From Neolentinus lepideus HHB14362 ss-1 (taxonomy: Eukaryota; Basidiomycota; Agaricomycetes; Gloeophyllales; Gloeophyllaceae): 64,000 nt of DNA. The notes under the pieces were generated by a model, which saw nothing but the letters and a program-made list of their open reading frames with translations, had not been told where the DNA came from and searched no databases. The translations under genes and the position numbers were made by a program. This document shows, piece after piece, positions 59,007 through 64,000 of the stretch (positions within the stretch are counted from its first letter, which is position 1; each line of letters opens with the position of its first letter). The stretch spans positions 168,847 through 232,846 of the forward strand of contig KV425601.1 of the NCBI GenBank assembly GCA_001632425.1, given 5' to 3'.

Positions 59007-60992
59007 TAGTGTTGCCACGGCTCGGCTCAAAAGCCGCTAGCCGTTGGAGCTGAGCCGCGTTTTGAGCCAGCCGAGCCACAATTTTGGCTCGCGGCTTTTG
59101 TGAGCAGCCGAGCCGTAAACAGCCGGCTTACTCCGGCTCATAGCTGCTTGAGCCATGGCTTCCACCACATTTGGGTAATATCAGAAAAGAGGACATTTGT
59201 CAGACAATTAAATATTATATACAAGTGCCATACAACTGTTCATGTACTACAGAAGATAAATGGTATAATGTCTTTGCAAAACAATAATCTTGTGCATGCT
59301 GTAGCCCAGTTAATTGCCACTAGCCACAGGCTCCGGCTGTTTGTTCCCACGGCACCGGACCCATGTGGCGGATAGAACTTCCAACTATGTCACCCACTTG
59401 TCAAAGCTTCGTTTCTGCTGTAATCAATTCTAAACACACTTTTGATTGTCTGAAATGATATTTTACTGCTTAATTGAGCATGAAACCATTTAGTTCTCTT
59501 TGTACAAACAATATGTGCTGTTTTGGGCATGAGCTGTGGCTAAAGCCGGAGCCGAGCTGAGCTGAAAGAAGCTGAGCCATGTGTTCTCGGCTTTCAAGCT
59601 GAGTCAAGCCACGAGGCCATTTTAGCCGGGCAAGCTGAGCTGTAGCCGATGATACGCACAGACACACGACGAAACCCGCGGAAAAGAGACCTAAAGTGTA
59701 GACACAACCACAAAGCAAACACCAAAGCCCTTGGTGTCAGATGGCTGCGAGGCCCGGGGTAGCGAAGGGTAATATAGTTCGGAGGGGATGGGTGAAGGTG
59801 AGACGTATAGGTGGGGCTAAAGGAAGGTTGGCGCCAAGTCGCTACTCGGCGGCAGTCTGTAGAGTGAAGGCGACACTATGCGCTATGTAGCGCTATATGC
59901 ACGGCGCGGTATGGGCGCTGTACGATAGACCTCCTGCTCGGCGCTATGTGGTCTTCGACGCTCTATAGTGGAGCGCTGCTGGTAGTCGCTATCTCTAACT
60001 CGGACGTATATCGACTCTGATTAGCACTACGCTACAGCGCACGAGGCTGTCTTGGAGAAGGGAACGTATAAGGGGCGACTTACGAACAGCGACGCTACGC
60101 TGGCATATTCTGTCGCTATCTCTGGGTGAAGTCGGAGGTACGCAAGAGTACCTAAACGCGAGTCGCAAGACGGACTTAGAAAGAAAGCTCTGACGCAAGA
60201 CTGAGATCTGAAGTGTGTGGTGAAGATAACTTGTTGTGCAGATAGTAAAGTAATGGCTTAAATACATAAGAAAGACTACTCCGTGTCCGATCCTATCTAC
60301 CTACGACGGCGAGTTGTGCCTCTGCTCAGCCTCACATCCATACGACTTGTACTGCCTTGCTCCTAATCCACATGCATTCTGCGACCAATACCCTGCGCGA
60401 CGAACTCTAGCACGCGCGCCGCTCCGCGGACGGGAGCCAGTCGGGTGCGTCTTGACTTTGCGTTAGGGTGCGCCTCTTTGATAATCCGGGGGCGGGCTAT
60501 GCTGCCGATGCTAGCGCGGTGCTGCCGAAAGAGGGATAAAGGGCGGGGCCGCTCCGTGGTGCGGCGGTGTCGTGATAGCCGTGGTCGTGCCATGTGTCGA
60601 TGCACACTGCACGCATAAGGAAAGTCGCGCCAATAGAACTCACGCTGATCCGAGGCGACGGCGGGCTGTACGCCATATGGAAAGGCGCCCTGAGACACCG
60701 CCTCAGTTCGGACTGCAGTAAGAACGCCGGCCGACGCCTGCCGAAATGCCAATGACTCGACTGCATGACGCCCGACGTCCGAGCTACCGAGGAGCCGTCC
60801 TAAGTCCGCCGAGGAGCCAAGAGCCTTGTCGCTGGTGCGTAGGGTCGCTAGTGCGCAGAGTACCGACAGTGCGCTATTCAGTCGCTAAGTCGCCGTTCCC
60901 ACGAAGCGCGCGGAATCGCCCTAAGTTGCGTTTTCTGGGGTCAGAAGCCAATGGGGCCTATCACCGAGCTGATCCAAGCCGTGGTAACACTA
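59007..60992. mobile_element. hAT-like non-autonomous element carrying an LTR-like insert
   Basis: Ends are TAGTGTTGCCACGGCTCGG and, in reverse complement, TAGTGTTACCACGGCTTGG: 17 of 19 match. Flanked by the exact 8-bp duplication CGCTATGC (58999-59006 and 60993-61000), the hallmark of hAT transposition. Removing it and one CGCTATGC restores the copia frame across EHSVWVYGKDN. Subterminal GAGCCGAGC/GGCTCGGCTC repeats are dense in the first 150 bp. Without the 1.3-kb insert it is about 668 bp and encodes no transposase. Confidence 0.88.
59650..60963. mobile_element. 1.3-kb TGATA/TATCA LTR-like element, copy 2
   Basis: 1314 bp from TGATACGCACAGACAC to GGGGCCTATCA, inserted in the hAT-like element with CCGA on both sides (59646-59649 and 60964-60967). 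The best preserved copy in the window: both ends intact. Confidence 0.82.
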
Positions 60993-61000
60993 CGCTATGC

Positions 61001-61877
61001 TCACAAGTCAACTGCGAGAAGCCTAGCTTGTCAGTCAAGACCTCATTCAGCTTCGCCAACGCCTCCCAGCCTGTTTAAGGCCATAAAGCGATGTCTGTAA
61101 TCGCCAAACCCACTCTGGTCCCTTCTGCTCAAATCCCTCAGGTTGACACATACACACGTCCTCCTCCAATGTCCCATTGAGATATGCAGTCGAAATATCA
61201 ACACTCTCAAGCTCCAAATCCTCTAACGCAGCTAAGGCGAGAATGGTGTGCAGAGAGGCCCACTTGGGTGTAGGGGTGAAGGTCTCGTTGTAATCGAAGC
61301 CAGGGCACTGTGAGAAGCCCTTTGTGACTAAGCAACCCTTGTAGTGCTCAATAGAGCCATCCGCATTGCACTTTACCTTGAAGACCCAGCGACTCCCAAT
61401 GGCCTTGCGACCCGGAGGACACTCAATGAGTTCAAATGTCCCATTCTCGACAAGAGACTGGATCTCATCCTGAGCAGCTTTCAACCACTGTTGGCGCTCC
61501 TCCTCTGGACGCTGCATCGCTTCGCGGAAAGTCCGAGGTTCACTGGTATGCTCCTCGCCCTTGAATGCAGTCTGGACAACATACTCGAAGGCATAGTCTA
61601 GAGTGTCCTCCCAAGACCAATACTCGACAGTCTGACCAGCAAAGACAAAGTCCATACCAGCCAACATAGCACTAGCCAGATCATCCTCATCCTTCACATA
61701 CCCTGGTCCAATATTGAGCTCATCCTCTTCCACATCATCGTCTGGAGGATGGAACTCATTGGGAGGGGCTGGAGAGGGTGTAGGCAGTTCGAGTGGGTCA
61801 GGAGAGTCAGAAACGCGAGATGGCACAGCAGGAGACACTCTAGCACCAGGAGGAGTTAGATTTCGACGTCGAAGCAC
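61001..61877 (-). pseudogene. Copia reverse transcriptase N-terminal part
   Basis: Typical copia RT entry: WLKAAQDEIQSLVENGTFEL, IGSRWVFKVKCNADGSIEHY, KGCLVTKGFSQCPGFDYNET, SVDISTAYLNGTLEEDVCMC, SLYGLKQAG. The family Arg in the KxRLVxKGF motif is Cys, a C-to-T type change. Just after SLYGLKQAG the frame shifts, probably by a deletion of about 8 nt near 61060; the next frame carries LNEVLTDKLGFSQLTCEHS up to the hAT-like insertion. Confidence 0.88.
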
Positions 61878-62567
61878 AGTCTCATTGAGAGAGCCCTGCT
61901 GGCGTGTTGAGCGAGTGGAGCGTCAAGTAGGTGGATTAGCTGGAGGTTCGATGTTTGGTGGGAGTCCAGGAGGCGGCATAGGCTCTGGAGAAGGAGATGG
62001 AGGTGGAGCGATAGCTGGCAGTGGATGGGGTGGAGCATCATCATCATCATCTCCCCCCTGATCTGGTACATCCAAAGGAAGCTCATCATCTCCCCCCTAA
62101 TCAGGGACATTGACAGAGCTAATAGGATCACCAAAGGGGTTGATGTCGTGAGCGTTACCAGGAAAGCAGCGCTCATTGAAGACAGCGTTAGAACTGTTGA
62201 AGAACTTGCGCTCTGCAGGATCCCAGAAAGTCCAAGCACGAGTACCAGGGGCATAGCCAACAAAGATACACTTGCGAGTGTGAGGCTGAAGAGCCTTGCG
62301 CTGCTTCTTGCATATAAGGATGTAAGCAAGCGAACCAAAGACCCGGAAGTAGGAGAGATCAGGTTTCTTTCCCTTCTTCCACAAAGAATAGGGAATCGCA
62401 CCAGAGAGTGCAGAGCGAGGGATGCGATTATGGACATGGACAAAACAGCGAACAGCATAAGTCCAGAAGGACGCAGGGAGCTTAGCCTTGAAGAGCATAG
62501 CAGTAACAGCGGCCTGGATAGTCTGGTTAGCACGCTCAGCAATCCCATTCTGATATGGCTCGTCCGT
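61878..62567 (-). pseudogene. Copia integrase C-terminal part
   Basis: Starts at the LTR-like insertion with DEPYQNGIAERANQTIQAAV, the end of the integrase core. It goes on through the GKKPDLSYFRVFGSLAYILI and KCIFVGYAPGTRAWTFWDPA segments typical of copia. Two in-frame stops break the link to the RT, at 62097 (TAG) and about 61923 (TGA where neighbouring residues suggest an Arg codon CGA). Confidence 0.85.
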
Positions 62568-63688
62568 TGATACGCACAGACACACGACGAAACCCGCGGA
62601 AATGAGACCTAAAGGGTAGACACAACCACAAAGCAAACACCAAAGCCCTTGGTGTCAGATGGCTGCGAGGCCCGGGGTAATGAAGGGTAATATAGTTCGG
62701 AGGGGATGGGTGGAGGTGAGACATATAGATGGGGCTAAAGGAAGGTTGGCGCCAAGTCGCTACTTAGCGGCAGTCTGTGGAATGAAGGCGACGCTATCCG
62801 CTATGTAGCGCTATGTGCACGGCGCTGTATGGGTGCTGTACGATAGACCTCCTGCTCGGCGCTATGTGGTCTTTGATGCTCTATAGTGGAGCGCTACTGG
62901 TAGTCGCTATCTCTAACTCGGACGTATATTGACTTCTGATTAGCACTACGCTACAGCGCACGGGGCTGTCTTGGAGAAGGGAACGTATAAGGGGTGACTT
63001 ACGAACAGCGACGCTACGCTGGTATACTTGGTCACTATCTCTGGGTGAAGTCGGAGGTATGCAAGAGTACCTAAACGCGAGTCGCAAGACGGACTAAAGA
63101 AAAGCTCTGATGCAAGTTTGAGATCTGAAGAGTGTGGTGAAGATAACTTGTTGTACAGACAGTAAAGTAATGGCTTAAATACATAAGAACGACTACTCCG
63201 TGTCCGATCCTATCTACCTACTACCGCGAATTGTGCCTCTGCTCAGCCTCACATCCATACGACCTGTACTGCCTTGCTCCTAATCCACATGCGCTCTGCA
63301 ACCAATAACCTGCGCGACCAACTCTAGCACGCGCACCGCTCCGCGGATGGGAGCCAGTCGGGTGCGTCTTGACTTTGCGTTAGGGTGCGCCTCTTCGATG
63401 ATCCGGGGGCGGGCTATGCTGCTGATGCTAGCGCGATGCTGCCGAAAGAGGGATAAAGGGCGGGGCCGCTCCGTGGTGCGGCGGTGTCGTGATAGCCATG
63501 GTCGCGCCATGTGTCGATGCGCACTGCACGCATAAGGAAAGTCGCACCAATAGAACTTGCGCTGATCCGAGGCGACGGCGGGCTGTACGCCATATGGAAA
63601 GGCACCCTGAGACACCGCCTCAGTTCGGACCGCAGTAAGAACGCCGGCCGACGCATGCCGAAATGCCGATGACTCGACTGAATGACGT
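62568..63688. mobile_element. 1.3-kb TGATA/TATCA LTR-like element, copy 3 (interrupted)
   Basis: Starts TGATACGCACAGACAC after CCGT in the copia integrase. It matches copies 1 and 2 until GAATGACGT at 63688, where an inverted copy begins; about 195 bp of the usual right end are not seen here. Confidence 0.8.
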
Positions 63689-64000
63689 TGATAGGCCCCG
63701 TTGGCTTCTGACCCCAGAAAACGCGACTTAGAACGATTCCGCGCGCTTCGTGGGAACGGCGACTTAGCGACTCAATAGCGCACTGTCGGTACTCTGCGCA
63801 CTAGCGACCCTACGCACCAGCGACGAGGCTCTCGGCTCCTCGGCGGACTTAGGACGGCTCCTCGGTAGCTCGGACGTCGGGCGTCATTCAGTCGAGTCAT
63901 CGGCATTTCGGCAGGCGTCGGCCGGCGTTCTTACTGCGGTCCGAACCGAGGTGGTGTCTCAGGGCGCCTTTCCATATGGCGTACAGCCCGCCGTCGCCTC
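63689..64000. mobile_element. 1.3-kb TGATA/TATCA LTR-like element, copy 4, inverted, partial
   Basis: Begins TGATAGGCCCCGTTGGCTTC, the reverse complement of the right end of copies 1 and 2, and continues as their reverse complement to the end of the window. Preceded by ACGT. Inserted into copy 3, with its other end outside. Confidence 0.8.

Larger units (their letters stand above)
57958..62567 (-). mobile_element. Ty1/copia retrotransposon, dead, broken by nested insertions
   Basis: Minus-strand pol in the copia order integrase, reverse transcriptase, RNase H. Just past the RNase H stop, a purine tract AGGGGGGAG is followed by TGTCGGCATTAGTGCC, the likely start of its 3' LTR at 57957. The element is split at 58999-61000 by a hAT-like element and cut at 62567 by LTR-like copy 3. 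Its 5' part would lie beyond that insertion, outside the window. Confidence 0.85.

Noticed and set aside
60363..60752. Conserved minus-strand frame inside the 1.3-kb elements (also near 57285-57515 and 63280-63615)
   Set aside because: The copies are so alike in DNA that frames are shared automatically. The proteins are Arg/Ser/Pro-rich with no domain, and the length changes from copy to copy. Kept as non-coding LTR-like sequence.

Overview
The window looks like a chromosome segment of a filamentous basidiomycete, most likely an Agaricomycete. Genes are cut by many 45-70 nt GT-AG introns. They encode fungal families such as a Zn2Cys6 regulator, a membrane RGS protein, an external NADH dehydrogenase, a fungal ferric reductase and basidiomycete-type P450s. 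The repeats are Ty1/copia, hAT-like and LTR-like elements. All gene models are hand-spliced from the sequence. Terminal exons were usually checked base by base; inner exon borders in long genes are approximate.

Left part (0.5-48.4 kb): a gene-rich mix of housekeeping and accessory genes. In order: an APH-fold pseudokinase-like protein (-), PEX19 with a C-terminal CaaX box (-), a mitochondrial external NADH dehydrogenase (-), an aryl-alcohol-dehydrogenase-type aldo-keto reductase (-), a decayed AKR7-type aldo-keto reductase (+), a TauD-type dioxygenase (-), a RAX1-like RGS membrane protein (+), a DUF1349 protein (-), and a transcription factor with two tandem Zn2Cys6 clusters (-). The factor is divergent from a ferric reductase (+). 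Next come an internally deleted P450 copy beside its intact paralogue (-), a mitochondrial HMG-box protein (+), MED8 (-), an O-methyltransferase (+), ribosomal protein eL38 (+), a site-2 protease (-) and a class II myosin heavy chain (+). The aldo-keto reductases, dioxygenase, ferric reductase, P450s and methyltransferase are redox and secondary-metabolism type functions interleaved with conserved genes. I see no compact biosynthetic cluster with a backbone enzyme.

Right part (48.4-64 kb): a repeat island, visibly AT-rich from about 49 to 56.5 kb, with no convincing host gene. It holds a GTCTTA-rich inverted-repeat element, a 770-bp element with 32-bp terminal inverted repeats and a tRNA-like box, two diverged copies of a ~0.4-kb repeat, and a ~97-bp tandem array split by a 504-bp MITE. 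Unrecognised ORFs follow. From 56.5 kb a nested stack begins. A dead Ty1/copia element (minus strand) was broken by a hAT-like element with an exact 8-bp target duplication. A 1.3-kb LTR-like element then landed inside the hAT-like element. Further copies sit beside and inside the copia element, and one runs off the window end in inverted orientation. The 1.3-kb family has TGATA/TATCA ends and 4-bp target duplications of the form NCGN; it is the best candidate for something undescribed here.
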